Positions 19,206 to 28,062 are shown, counted from the first letter of the stretch. The stretch is 64,000 nt of DNA from Flavobacterium praedii (GCF_026810365.1 NZ_CP113948.1:3001001-3065000); one strand, 5' to 3'. Numbers and translations are program-made. Notes: a model not told the origin generated them from the sequence alone.

Positions 19206-21167
19206 ATGAGAACTAACAAACAAAAGTTACTATTGGCTTCCAAAATACTTGGAATCGTTATTGTTGTACTCCTAATTGGTTTTCTAGCATTTAGAAATGA
19301 ACTTTTAAACCAAGCCATCGATAAAGTTTCAACCACAATGAAACTGGAATACAACAGCGAATTTGCCATAAAAAAAGCTTCTTTTGATGGTGTTTCGGGA
19401 ATAGAATTGGACGAAATTACTTTGGCTCCGAAAAATCTGGATACCATTTTTAAAATTCAAAAAATAAAAACCAGCGTTAATTTATGGCGATTGCTAATCG
19501 GCGATGTGCAGCTCGGTACCTTGGAAATAAAAAATGGTTATGTACAATTGACCAAAAAAGGCAAAATAAAAAACTTTGGCGTTTTCTTAAAAAAGGACAA
19601 AAACGAACCGAGATCCACTAAAAAAAGAGATTATGCCGAATTTGCCTATCGCATTATATCCAAAGTCCTTAATTTGGTTCCAACAGACATGAATATTGAA
19701 AATCTAGTATTCAAACTCGATGATAATGGCAAAAAAGCAACAGTAAACATCAAAAAACTATCCTTATTTGAAACCAAATTGGAATCGGCTATCGATGTTC
19801 AAACCAATACTTTTGCACAAAGATGGAAAATCAACGGAATGGCAGATCCTAGAAACAAAAAAGGGGATCTACGTTTTTTTAATATTGACACTGGCGCGAT
19901 TAAAGTTCCTTATTTTGATGAGCGTTACAACCTAAAAGCAAGTTTTGATTCCATCCGATTCAATGTTCAAAATATTGACATGAGTGGCGGCGAATTGCAC
20001 TTTGACGGTTATACTTCGATTACAAATTTGAAAATGAACCATAAAAGAATTGCTAACAAAGATGTTGTCATCAAAAATGCGAGATTTGATTATCGTTTCT
20101 TATTGGGTTCGGATTTCATCTCTATTGACAGCAGTTCGACCGTTCAATTCAACAAAATTAAACTTCATCCTTACCTTTCCTACAATACCGAAGAAGATAC
20201 GGTTTATAAACTCAAAGTGGCTATTCCAAAAATGAAAGCGCAAGACTTTATTACTTCTCTCCCTGATGGTTTATTTACCCATTTCCAAGGTATGGAAGCC
20301 ACTGGAGATTTTGATTATAAATTGGATTTTATGTTCAACAAAAACAGACCCAATACCATTGTTTTTAAGAGTAACATAACCAAACAAAATTTAAAAATAA
20401 ACAAATACGGAAATATTGACCTGGGCAAATTAAATGGCGAATTTACATATCGAGCCATTGACAAAGGCGTACCACAACGCCCTGTTTTTGTAGGCGCCAG
20501 CAATCCGTATTACACGACTTTGGACCAAATTTCCCCTTACTTGCAAAAATGCGTTTTAACATCTGAAGATCCTTCTTTTATGTCACACCACGGCTTTATA
20601 AACGAAGCCTTCAAACAGTCGATTCTGAAAAACATTCGCACCAAAAAATTCTCTCGTGGGGCGAGTACCATAAGCATGCAATTGGTTAAAAACGTATTTC
20701 TTACCCGCGAAAAAACCTTGTCAAGAAAACTGGAAGAAATTCTGTTGGTGTACATCATCGAAAACAATCACATCACGAGCAAGCAACGTATGCTGGAGGT
20801 TTATTTTAATATTATCGAATGGGGACCAAACGTATATGGAATTGGCGAAGCAGCCGAATTCTACTTCCAGAAAAAACCAGCCGATTTGAATGTAAACGAA
20901 TGTTTGTACTTGGCAACGATTATCCCAAAACCAAAAAAATTCATGTGGCAATTTGACCAAGAAGGGTTGCAAAAAGCCTATGCAACCAAACAACAGACTT
21001 TCTTGAGAAATTTAATGTTTCGCCGAGGTTTGTTAGTACCTGAAGACACTATTGGTTTGTCTAAATCTATCCTATTGACGGGTCGAGCGCATTCGTTATT
21101 GAACATCAAAGTTCAAGATACAACGGTAATTGATTCGATGGCGGTGAAGGAAGAGTTTGATTTTTAA
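19206..21167 (+). CDS. Membrane-anchored peptidoglycan transglycosylase (GT51) with large N-terminal periplasmic region
   Basis: 653 residues from the ATG at 19206; the longer frame from 19155 runs through an inverted repeat and is rejected. One membrane anchor (about 8-28, LLASKILGIVIVVLLIGFLA) is followed by about 400 residues resembling AsmA-like beta-rich regions, then a C-terminal GT51 domain: SEDPSFMSHHGF with the catalytic Glu, GASTISMQLVKNVFL, RKLEEILL and IIEWGPNVYGIGEAAEFYF. There is no transpeptidase domain. It polymerises lipid II; the long N-terminal part is unlike E. coli MtgA. Confidence 0.85.
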   Translation: MRTNKQKLLLASKILGIVIVVLLIGFLAFRNELLNQAIDKVSTTMKLEYNSEFAIKKASFDGVSGIELDEITLAPKNLDTIFKIQKIKTSVNLWRLLIGDVQLGTLEIKNGYVQLTKKGKIKNFGVFLKKDKNEPRSTKKRDYAEFAYRIISKVLNLVPTDMNIENLVFKLDDNGKKATVNIKKLSLFETKLESAIDVQTNTFAQRWKINGMADPRNKKGDLRFFNIDTGAIKVPYFDERYNLKASFDSIRFNVQNIDMSGGELHFDGYTSITNLKMNHKRIANKDVVIKNARFDYRFLLGSDFISIDSSSTVQFNKIKLHPYLSYNTEEDTVYKLKVAIPKMKAQDFITSLPDGLFTHFQGMEATGDFDYKLDFMFNKNRPNTIVFKSNITKQNLKINKYGNIDLGKLNGEFTYRAIDKGVPQRPVFVGASNPYYTTLDQISPYLQKCVLTSEDPSFMSHHGFINEAFKQSILKNIRTKKFSRGASTISMQLVKNVFLTREKTLSRKLEEILLVYIIENNHITSKQRMLEVYFNIIEWGPNVYGIGEAAEFYFQKKPADLNVNECLYLATIIPKPKKFMWQFDQEGLQKAYATKQQTFLRNLMFRRGLLVPEDTIGLSKSILLTGRAHSLLNIKVQDTTVIDSMAVKEEFDF

Positions 21168-21483
21168 AATTTACAGCTTAATTCTATAAATAACAGCATC
21201 TGTTAAAATAAATTTTCAAACCATATAAGTCATGTAAGTTTTTAGGCTGAATAATGCTAAGTAAAAACTAAGTCCATTTAAGTAAATACAAAACTTTTTT
21301 CACTTATTTTTACTTAAACCACTATTTGAAAAGCTAGTTTTATTTGTCTTATTTGACTTATATGGTTCAAAATAGAATGCTGTTTAAAATAGAATTTAGC
21401 GAAATTTACAGATCCTCAAAAAATGTTTTTTTTCATAAAATAACCCTTTCAAAGTTTTAAACTCTGAAAGGGTTATTCCATTA
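21168..21483. repeat. Gene-free region with a long palindrome and a terminator
   Basis: AACCATATAAGTCATGTAAG (21219-21238) pairs imperfectly with the segment 21348-21367 (ends GACTTATATGGTT), with further pairing AAGTAAAAA...TTTTTACTT inside, giving a fold-back of about 150 bp. The terminator of the next gene follows at 21442-21474. No open frame is credible. Confidence 0.7.
21442..21474 (-). terminator. Terminator of the aldo/keto reductase gene
   Basis: AACCCTTTCA pairs with TGAAAGGGTT around a 13-nt loop, 10 bp after the stop codon at 21484. A near-identical hairpin occurs after metG (48429-48461). Confidence 0.7.
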
Positions 21484-22521
21484 TTAAGGTGCTGGATCTG
21501 GAATAACAGCTTGGATAGCATCAATCTCTTTCAGAATATCTTCGGTCAGTGTGACATTAATGGTGTCGATATTTTCTTTGAGTTGTTCCATTGTTGTAGC
21601 GCCAATAATCGTACTGGTCAAAAAAGGTTGTTGCTCTACAAATGCCAAAGCCAATTGCGTCAAAGTCAATCCGTGTTTATGAGCTAATTCTTGATATAAT
21701 TGGGTAGCCTCGGTGCATTTAGCACTACTGTATCTGGAATATTGGGGGAACAAACTCAATCGTGCATTGGGATGACTTTCGCCTGTTAAAAACTTACCTG
21801 ATAAAACACCAAAAGCCATAGGTGAATACGCCAATAATCCCACATTTTCTCGAAGACAAACTTCGGCGGAAGCATTTTCGAAAAGGCGATTTAGCAAAGA
21901 ATACGGATTTTGAATCGTTTTGATTCTTGGTAAATTATGGTATTTACTTTCTTCCAGAAAACGCATCATTCCCCAAGGATTTTCATTGGAAACTCCAATA
22001 TGCTTGATTTTACCTGCTTTTACAAAACCATCCAAGGCTTCCAAAACAGCATGAATATTGTCTTCCCAAGCATCGTCTTGAACTTTGAAACCCCTTTGTC
22101 CAAAAAAATTGGTTTTTCGTTCTGGCCAATGCAATTGATAAAGATCCAAATAATCGGTTTGAAGACGTTGTAAACTATTGTCTAATGCATACTGAATACT
22201 AGCTGGTGAAAAATCTAATTTTTCGCGCATATAACCGAAAATTGGACTTGGACCCGCAATCTTTGATGCTAGAACCACTTCGTCTCTTTTTCCGGTTTTC
22301 TTGAACCAAGAGCCAATAATTCTTTCGGTGCTTCCGTAGGTTTCTTGCTTTCCTGGAATCGAATACATTTCGGCAGTGTCAAAAAAGTTAACGCCTTTTT
22401 CGAGTGCATAATCCATCTGCGCGTGTCCTTCAGATTCTGTGTTTTGTTGACCAAAAGTCATGGTACCAAGACATATTTTGCTAACTTTTATATCGGTATT
22501 CGGTAAAGTAGTGTATTTCAT
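21484..22521 (-). CDS. Aldo/keto reductase (Tas-like)
   Basis: 345 residues from the ATG at 22521 (MKYTTLPNTDIKVSKICLG); a longer frame to 22578 runs into repeat DNA. TIM-barrel NADPH oxidoreductase with the catalytic set Asp-Tyr in FFDTAEMY, Lys in LASKIAG and His in LYQLHWP, and an NADP site near the C-terminus (STIIGATTMEQLKEN). The length fits the E. coli Tas group. The physiological substrate is unknown. Confidence 0.9.
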   Translation of the reverse strand: MKYTTLPNTDIKVSKICLGTMTFGQQNTESEGHAQMDYALEKGVNFFDTAEMYSIPGKQETYGSTERIIGSWFKKTGKRDEVVLASKIAGPSPIFGYMREKLDFSPASIQYALDNSLQRLQTDYLDLYQLHWPERKTNFFGQRGFKVQDDAWEDNIHAVLEALDGFVKAGKIKHIGVSNENPWGMMRFLEESKYHNLPRIKTIQNPYSLLNRLFENASAEVCLRENVGLLAYSPMAFGVLSGKFLTGESHPNARLSLFPQYSRYSSAKCTEATQLYQELAHKHGLTLTQLALAFVEQQPFLTSTIIGATTMEQLKENIDTINVTLTEDILKEIDAIQAVIPDPAP

Positions 22522-22629
22522 TTTTTTTGAGTGCCTAAGATTCGGATAAACTAAATTGCTAAGTCTTTTTGACAGCAAAGATAAAAATTAGTTCTTCTTT
22601 TTTGGTTTGACATTTCCTAATATTAACAT

Positions 22630-22660
22630 AAAAGGTTCAACGTTTGCACGTGAACCTTTT
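22630..22660. terminator. 31-bp hairpin, first copy flanking the toxin-antitoxin unit
   Basis: AAAAGGTTCA pairs with TGAACCTTTT around an 11-nt loop. The 31 bp are identical to 23226-23256. This copy lies 24 bp after the toxin stop codon and can terminate the unit. Confidence 0.75.
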
Positions 22661-22683
22661 ACTAATCTGTAAGTAACTATTTT

Positions 22684-22950
22684 TTATTTCAAACTCTTAA
22701 TTGGATCTTGAAGCGTATTGAAAACCCTAACTACAGTAATCACGTTATCGTTTAATTGATACAACAATTTGTAATTCCCAACAATTATTCTTCTGCAATC
22801 TATACGATATTCATCAAATTGAAATTGTTCTGAAAACACAATATCTAAAGGAGCTTTTACAATTTCAGTAAATTTAACATAAGAAACAATCCCAAAAATT
22901 GTACGCAAATCACGCTTTGCACTTGCTGTCCAGGTAATCCTAAAGCTCAT
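22684..22950 (-). CDS. RelE/ParE-family toxin
   Basis: 88 residues from the ATG at 22950, which overlaps the antitoxin stop by 11 bp in ATGAGCTTTAG; this overlap decides the start over the longer one at 22965. The fold signature is clear: ITWTASAKRDLRTIF (helix with Ala/Lys), FDEYRIDCRRIIVGNYKLLYQLNDNVITVVRVFNT (central strands with Arg and Tyr residues). Members of this superfamily are mRNA endonucleases on the ribosome or gyrase inhibitors; which one cannot be told here. Type II module with the upstream gene. Confidence 0.85.
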   Translation of the reverse strand: MSFRITWTASAKRDLRTIFGIVSYVKFTEIVKAPLDIVFSEQFQFDEYRIDCRRIIVGNYKLLYQLNDNVITVVRVFNTLQDPIKSLK

Positions 22951-23194
22951 TTTTCCATACTTCAATCTCTTTCAGTAATTCTTCATGAGGCGTTATTCTG
23001 CCATATTTCAAATCTGCCAAACCCTCTTCAACTCTGTCATTATATTCCGAAATAGTCAAGGGAAGTCCCGAGGCATCCGATGCTATAATCTCACGATCGT
23101 ATTTGTCTAATAAATCTGAAATTTGCTTCAATATAAAATCATTGGAGTGTTTCATTTGCTCAATGATCTTGTTTTTTAATTCAATTGTAGACAT
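22940..23194 (-). CDS. Antitoxin of the RelE/ParE pair
   Basis: 84 residues, acidic and mostly helical: an N-terminal helix (STIELKNKIIEQMKHSNDFILKQISDLLDKYD) and a C-terminal toxin-binding segment (SEYNDRVEEGLADLKYGR..TPHEELLKEIEVWKNEL). It overlaps the toxin start. Identification rests on position and on similarity to antitoxins of Bacteroidota RelE pairs. A -7 element lies 20 bp before its start. Confidence 0.8.
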   Translation of the reverse strand: MSTIELKNKIIEQMKHSNDFILKQISDLLDKYDREIIASDASGLPLTISEYNDRVEEGLADLKYGRITPHEELLKEIEVWKNEL

Positions 23195-23213
23195 AATTCT
23201 TAATTTACAAACC

Positions 23214-23221
23214 CAAAGTTA
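23214..23221 (-). promoter_or_regulatory. Putative -7 element of the toxin-antitoxin unit
   Basis: TAACTTTG on the minus strand fits TAnnTTTG and would start transcription about 12 nt before the antitoxin ATG. It lies directly beside the second 31-bp hairpin. Confidence 0.55.
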
Positions 23222-23225
23222 CAAA

Positions 23226-23256
23226 AAAAGGTTCAACGTTTGCACGTGAACCTTTT
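23226..23256. terminator. 31-bp hairpin, second copy flanking the toxin-antitoxin unit
   Basis: Identical over 31 bp to 22630-22660. It lies 44 bp after the OmpA lipoprotein stop codon and followed on the minus strand by a T-run, so it can terminate that gene. Confidence 0.8.
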
Positions 23257-23257
23257 T

Positions 23258-23298
23258 TAAACTTAGAATCTTAGACTCTAAGCAACTTAGAATCTTTC
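23258..23298. repeat. CTTAGAATC-type short repeat
   Basis: Words ACTTAGAATC, TTAGACTCTAAG and ACTTAGAATC repeat within 40 bp. The complement of this segment resembles 38530-38605 (CTAAGATTCTAAGTTGCT), and a weaker relative is at 22535-22562. Confidence 0.5.
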
Positions 23299-23300
23299 TA

Positions 23301-24239
23301 TTAAAAATCATTCAGCATTTTTGAAATTTCATCTAATCTTGGAGTCAGAATAATTTCGATTCTACGATTTTTGGCTTTCCCATCGGCAGAAGCATTGCTT
23401 GCTAAAGGTGAATATTCGCTTCTTCCCGCAGCGGTAAGATTTTGTTTGTTTACTTTTTTGTTTTCTCCCAAAATAGTAACAATCGCCGTAGCTCTTTTGG
23501 TTGAAAGATCCCAGTTATCGGCTATTGGTCCAGAACCTTCGTACGGATCATTATCAGTGTGACCTTCTATCAATACTGAGATATCAGGATTATCGCCCAA
23601 CACTTTCCCAACTTCAACAACTGCTTTTTTACCTTCGGAACCTACAGCCCAACTACCAGAATTGAAAAGCAATTTGTTTTCCATAGAAACGTATACTTTC
23701 CCGTTTTTTTGTTCTACGGTTAAGCCTTTGCCTTCAAAACCGTTTAGCGCTTTAGAAAGTGTTTCTTTTAGTTTTTTCATACTGGCCTCTTTGGCAGCGA
23801 TAAGATCTTCCAACTCTTTTAAACGTTGGCTACTGGCATTTAACTTTTCTTGTTCTAGTGCCAATGCTTTGGCTTTTGCATCCAATTGCGCCAATAATTC
23901 ACGGTTCTTTTTCATATTGGCTTCCAGTGATTCATTGCTGTTTTTTTCTAAAGCAGCGTAGGAATCTTGCAAAACTTTCATTTTGTCTTTGGCAGCAGCA
24001 TAATCGGCTTGTACTTTGGCCAGATTGGCATTGACATCGTCTAGGTTGGTTTGCAAAGCCGCTTTCTCTGTTTCCAATTGTTTTTTGGAAGCCAAAAGTG
24101 TTGCATTTTCATCAGAAATGGCTCTGTTTTCTTTCTTTAAATCGGCAAATTTAGTTTCAAGTTCATTGTATATTTTCTTGGAAACACAAGATGTGGACAG
24201 TGCGAGAATTAAAAGTCCGATGGAAATTTTTTTAATCAT
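23301..24239 (-). CDS. OmpA-family lipoprotein with coiled coil
   Basis: 312 residues. Lipobox LSTSC (Cys18), then a long coiled coil (about 25-155) with heptads rich in Lys, Glu and Ala, then an OmpA-like peptidoglycan-binding domain: LLFNSGSWAVGSEGKKAVVEV, DISVLIEGHTDNDPY, NWDLSTKRATAIV and KAKNRRIEIILTPRLDE. It tethers the outer membrane to peptidoglycan. It lies downstream of a dispersed repeat and ends at the 31-bp hairpin. Confidence 0.92.
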   Translation of the reverse strand: MIKKISIGLLILALSTSCVSKKIYNELETKFADLKKENRAISDENATLLASKKQLETEKAALQTNLDDVNANLAKVQADYAAAKDKMKVLQDSYAALEKNSNESLEANMKKNRELLAQLDAKAKALALEQEKLNASSQRLKELEDLIAAKEASMKKLKETLSKALNGFEGKGLTVEQKNGKVYVSMENKLLFNSGSWAVGSEGKKAVVEVGKVLGDNPDISVLIEGHTDNDPYEGSGPIADNWDLSTKRATAIVTILGENKKVNKQNLTAAGRSEYSPLASNASADGKAKNRRIEIILTPRLDEISKMLNDF

Positions 24240-24301
24240 TTGGATTGAATTTAATATTTATATGTAGTATTTGAGGTCAAAAGTTCTTGTAAAATGTAAT
24301 G

Positions 24302-24388
24302 CCTTAGCCCCGATAGCAGTGAAAATCCTTTTTATTTTTTTCTTTAAAAAATAAAAAGATTGCAACGGATAGCGGGATTAGCTCCTTA
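24302..24388. repeat. Dispersed structured repeat (GCCCCGATAG...GGATAGCGGG), copy 1
   Basis: TAGCCCCGATAGCAGTGAAA leads into a 13-bp hairpin (CTTTTTATTTTTT 24328-24340 with AAAAAATAAAAAG 24346-24358), then TTGCAACGGATAGCGGGATT. A second copy at 45402-45481 changes one base pair in the hairpin on both sides. It lies between xth and the OmpA gene. Confidence 0.8.
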
Positions 24389-24417
24389 AAACTTTCATCA
24401 TTTCTATTGAAATTGTT

Positions 24418-25179
24418 CTATTCGATTTCGACCAAAACTGGGCAATGATCCGAATGCATGGCGTCTGGCAGTATAACGGCTCTTTTGAGTTTATGTTTTA
24501 AGGAGTCGCTCACTAAATTGTAATCGATACGCCAACCTTTGTTATTCCCGCGAGCTCCTGCGCGGTAACTCCACCACGAATATTGGTGTGGCTCACTGTT
24601 GAAATGGCGAAAACTATCCACAAACCCAGATTTCATGAATTTATCCAGCCATGCTCTTTCTTCGGGTAAAAAGCCGGATGTGTTTTTGTTTCGAATAGGG
24701 TCGTGTATGTCGATGGCTTCATGGCAAATGTTGTAATCACCGCAAATGATTAGATTGGGAATGTCTTTTTTGAGCTGATCAATATAGTCTTGAAAGTCGT
24801 CCATAAACATAAACTTGTGACTTAAACGGTCCATATTGGTTCCCGATGGCAAATACAAACTCATCACGGAGCAGTCGTCAAAATCGGCACGAAGGTTGCG
24901 TCCTTCAAAATCCATGTGCTGAATTCCAGTTCCATACACTACGTTATTGGGTTTTGTTTTGGAAAGAATAGCAACACCACTATACCCTTTTTTGGTAGCG
25001 GGATAATAATATTGATACGGATAACCGGCTGCGGTTATATCTGCAACAGGAATTTGTTCTTCGGTGGCTTTGATTTCTTGCAAACAGATTACATCGGGAT
25101 TGGCTTGTTGCAACCACTCGATAAAACCTTTGTTTATGGCTGCTCGAATTCCGTTTACATTATAGGAGATAATTTTCAT
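24418..25179 (-). CDS. xth: Exodeoxyribonuclease III (AP endonuclease)
   Basis: 253 residues, endonuclease/exonuclease/phosphatase fold. Seen: KIISYNVNGIRAA with the metal-site Asn, VICLQEIKA with the metal Glu, GVAILSK, ICGDYNICHEAIDIHDP (catalytic Asp and Asn), WRIDYNLVS and SDHCPVLVE (catalytic Asp-His). It removes abasic sites in base-excision repair. Divergent from the acyltransferase gene at 25373. Confidence 0.95.
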   Translation of the reverse strand: MKIISYNVNGIRAAINKGFIEWLQQANPDVICLQEIKATEEQIPVADITAAGYPYQYYYPATKKGYSGVAILSKTKPNNVVYGTGIQHMDFEGRNLRADFDDCSVMSLYLPSGTNMDRLSHKFMFMDDFQDYIDQLKKDIPNLIICGDYNICHEAIDIHDPIRNKNTSGFLPEERAWLDKFMKSGFVDSFRHFNSEPHQYSWWSYRAGARGNNKGWRIDYNLVSDSLKHKLKRAVILPDAMHSDHCPVLVEIE

Positions 25180-25337
25180 TTTTTAGTTATCTATTGTTTT
25201 CAAAAAAATATAATTCAGGCTCGTTTGGACGCTCCACTTTTTTTAAAAATATTAAAAATTATTTTTTGTCGAATCCAAAAGTAACAAAAAATAGAAAGAT
25301 TGATTCAAAATAAAACATAAAAAATGGAGTATTTTGC

Positions 25338-25345
25338 TATCTTTG
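25338..25345 (+). promoter_or_regulatory. Putative -7 element of the fused acyltransferase gene
   Basis: TATCTTTG fits TAnnTTTG, with a predicted leader of about 20 nt before the ATG at 25373. Confidence 0.5.
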
Positions 25346-25372
25346 TAATTAGCTCAAAAAAGAAAAATATAA

Positions 25373-27175
25373 ATGGGTTTAGTTACCGCAAAAGAAGTTG
25401 CAAAGGCAATTAATACGGATAAGTACGGTGTTTTTGGCACTTTCACAGGTTGGTTATTGATGAAAGTATTGAAGATTTCGACATTAAATCAAATATACGA
25501 CAGGAACAAGCATTTGAAAGAGTTGCCGTTCTTGAATGCCATATTGGATGAATTTCAAATTAAGTTTGAGATTCCTGAAGAAGATTTTAAACGATTACCA
25601 AAAGATGGTGCCTACATTACCATTTCAAATCACCCACTTGGAGGAATTGATGGGATTTTGTTATTAAAATTGATGCTCGAAAGAGAACCCAACTTCAAAA
25701 TTATAGCTAATTTTTTATTGCATCGCATTGATCCGATGAAACCGTATATTATGCCTGTGAATCCTTTTGAAAACCATAAAGACGCCAAGTCTAGTGTGGT
25801 AGGAATTAAGGAAACGCTGCGTCACCTTAGAGACGGAAAGCCATTGGGAATGTTCCCTGCGGGAGAGGTTTCTACCTATAAAGATGGTAAACTCGTGGTT
25901 GACAAAGCTTGGGAAGAAGGTGCGATTAAAGTGATCCGAAAAGCTCAAGTACCGGTGGTTCCTATTTATTTTCATGCCAAAAACAGTCGTTTGTTTTATT
26001 TTTTATCCAAAATAAACGACACACTTAGAACAGCTAAGCTACCTTCGGAATTATTGACTCAGAAAGATCGTATTATTAAGGTACGAGTTGGGAAACCGAT
26101 TTCGGTCGCCGAACAAAATGAACATGAATCGATTGAAGAATACACGGAATTCTTGAGAAAGAAAACCTATATGTTAGCCAATCCATTCGAAAAAGAAAAT
26201 AATTTTTTGAATGCTGCGAGTTTAAAACCTACAAAAAGTCCAAAAAAGATTGTTACTCCTGCAAGTACTGAAAAAATGATTGCGGAAGTAGAAACTTTAA
26301 GAACAAAGGATTTACGTTTGTTACAAAGTAAAAACTACGAAGTATTTTTTGCAGAGGCCAAGCAAATACCTAATATTTTACATGAAATAGGTCGTTTGCG
26401 TGAAATTACTTTTAGAGAAGTCGGTGAAGGAACCAACGAATCCATTGACATAGACAAATACGATCAATATTACCGTCACCTCTTTTTGTGGGATGATGAT
26501 ACCAAACAAATTGCTGGCGCCTACCGCATGGGATTAGGATCGCAAATTTTTCCGAAATATGGAATTGAAGGATTTTACCTGAACGGGCTTTTCCGTTTTG
26601 AACCCGAATTACATGACATGATGAGTAAGTCTATTGATATGGGTAGAGCCTTTATCATCAAGGAATATCAGCAAAAACCAATGCCATTGTTCTTGTTGTG
26701 GAGAGGAATTATACACACGACTTTACACTATCCAGAACATAAATATTTATTGGGTGGAGTGAGTATTAGTAATCAATTTTCGGATTTCTCAAAATCATTG
26801 ATGATTGAATTTATGAAATCACACTATTACGACCCTTATATTGCACAATACATTCACCCTAAAAAAGAGTTTAAAGTCAAATTAAAAGACGCCGATAAAG
26901 ATTTTATTTTTGATGAAGCGGAAGCTGATTTGAATAAATTCGACAAATTGATTGATGAATTGGAACCTGGTATTTTGAGACTTCCAGTATTGATTAAAAA
27001 ATACATCAAACAAAACGCTAAACTTGTTGCATTTAACGTAGATCCTTTATTCAACAATGCAATAGACGGACTGATGTACATTCGAATTTCGGACATTCCA
27101 GAGAGCACCATGAAACCAGTAATGGAGGAATTTCAAGCAGAATTAGAACGTAAGTTGAATGATAAAGAAGAGTAG
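25373..27175 (+). CDS. Bifunctional aminolipid synthase: PlsC-like O-acyltransferase fused to OlsB-like N-acyltransferase
   Basis: 600 residues. The N-terminal half (about 1-270) has the acyltransferase motifs NHPLGGIDG (H-x4-D) and GMFPAGEVSTY. The C-terminal half (about 310-590) resembles OlsB/hemolysin-like GNAT N-acyltransferases: LREITFREVGEGTN, DKYDQYYRHLFLWDD, IAGAYRMGLG and KYLLGGVSISN. This arrangement matches OlsF-type enzymes that build ornithine or glycine lipids in one polypeptide. Which amino acid is acylated cannot be read. Own promoter and terminator. Confidence 0.85.
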   Translation: MGLVTAKEVAKAINTDKYGVFGTFTGWLLMKVLKISTLNQIYDRNKHLKELPFLNAILDEFQIKFEIPEEDFKRLPKDGAYITISNHPLGGIDGILLLKLMLEREPNFKIIANFLLHRIDPMKPYIMPVNPFENHKDAKSSVVGIKETLRHLRDGKPLGMFPAGEVSTYKDGKLVVDKAWEEGAIKVIRKAQVPVVPIYFHAKNSRLFYFLSKINDTLRTAKLPSELLTQKDRIIKVRVGKPISVAEQNEHESIEEYTEFLRKKTYMLANPFEKENNFLNAASLKPTKSPKKIVTPASTEKMIAEVETLRTKDLRLLQSKNYEVFFAEAKQIPNILHEIGRLREITFREVGEGTNESIDIDKYDQYYRHLFLWDDDTKQIAGAYRMGLGSQIFPKYGIEGFYLNGLFRFEPELHDMMSKSIDMGRAFIIKEYQQKPMPLFLLWRGIIHTTLHYPEHKYLLGGVSISNQFSDFSKSLMIEFMKSHYYDPYIAQYIHPKKEFKVKLKDADKDFIFDEAEADLNKFDKLIDELEPGILRLPVLIKKYIKQNAKLVAFNVDPLFNNAIDGLMYIRISDIPESTMKPVMEEFQAELERKLNDKEE

Positions 27176-27177
27176 TT

Positions 27178-27240
27178 TAGACTGCAGAACGCAGAATTTA
27201 GATTGCAGAATTATAAAAAAATCCCTTTGGGGATTTTTTT
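27178..27240. terminator. Bidirectional terminator preceded by a GCAGAAT short repeat
   Basis: Short repeats AGACTGCAGAACGCAGAAT and AGATTGCAGAAT are followed by the hairpin AAAAATCCC-TTTG-GGGATTTTT (27217-27240) with T-runs both ways. It serves the acyltransferase gene on the plus strand and the DUF2752 gene on the minus strand. Confidence 0.75.
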
Positions 27241-27676
27241 ATTTCCAAATGGATTCTTTTAGAATTGAATCGTAGGTATTGTTTTCTACAAAATAGGTTA
27301 TTCTAACTATTTGATAAAAAATCAAAAAACAGGCTAGAAAGTAGGCTAGTTTTTTATTGTATAAAATTCCGTTGAAGTATTCTTTTTTAGTAATTAATTC
27401 GGCAATTAGAACAACTATTGTCACCAAACAAAAAAGAACCACAAATGGTCCTAAAACATGGTAATACATGCTTTTGTACAAATCCCCTTCATAGAGATAC
27501 ACCAATGATTTGGTAATTCCACAGCCAGGACAAGGAAAACCAGTAAGCATTTTGAAAGGACACAAAGACTGATCGGTTTCAAGATGATTATTCTGATTGT
27601 GTAACATTAAAAAAAACGGAATTACAAGGGTTATCACAGCCCCTATAATTCCGAGTATTTTACGGTCTCGTTTCAT
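27239..27676 (-). CDS. DUF2752 membrane protein
   Basis: 145 residues with about three membrane helices. The family signature CPFKMLTGFPCPGCGITKSLVYLYEGD is clear, with conserved cysteines and the CPGCG motif. Function unknown. Its start is 2 bp after the DUF4234 gene, so they form a two-gene unit. Confidence 0.85.
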   Translation of the reverse strand: MKRDRKILGIIGAVITLVIPFFLMLHNQNNHLETDQSLCPFKMLTGFPCPGCGITKSLVYLYEGDLYKSMYYHVLGPFVVLFCLVTIVVLIAELITKKEYFNGILYNKKLAYFLACFLIFYQIVRITYFVENNTYDSILKESIWK

Positions 27677-27678
27677 TG

Positions 27679-28062
27679 TTATGAATACAATTTATTGATC
27701 TCACTTTGCACAATCATTGCAGCGACCATTGGAAATAATAATCCTAATACTAATAAAAGTACAGAATCATCTTTGACAGGCAATCCGAGTCTTTTTTGTG
27801 TCGCTGGCAATCCGTCTTTACCCACCAAATAAAAGAAATAGGCATTTATTGGATAGCAGCATCCTGCAAAAATAGCTATGGGGCTCGAAATAATTTCTTT
27901 TTCTCCTACTGCATTTAATACTTCGGATGCTTTTAAATTCCAGTAAATTAAATACAAACCACAAGTTAAAAAACTTAAAATTAACACCACCACTGGGTCT
28001 ACTTTGAATGTTGGGATTGGATTCTTGGGTGTATTCCAAGTTTCTTCAGGTTTATTTTCCAT
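27679..28062 (-). CDS. DUF4234-type membrane protein
   Basis: 127 residues. The segment VVVLILSFLTCGLYLIYWNLKASEVLNAV resembles DUF4234 (TCGxYxIYW). Three hydrophobic segments (about 25-43, 63-80, 102-118). Co-transcribed with the DUF2752 gene 2 bp downstream; both are short integral-membrane proteins of unknown function. Confidence 0.7.
   Translation of the reverse strand: MENKPEETWNTPKNPIPTFKVDPVVVLILSFLTCGLYLIYWNLKASEVLNAVGEKEIISSPIAIFAGCCYPINAYFFYLVGKDGLPATQKRLGLPVKDDSVLLLVLGLLFPMVAAMIVQSEINKLYS

Noticed and set aside
22522..22578. N-terminal extension of the aldo/keto reductase
   Set aside because: It covers a CTAAG-type repeat; family members start at MKYTTL.
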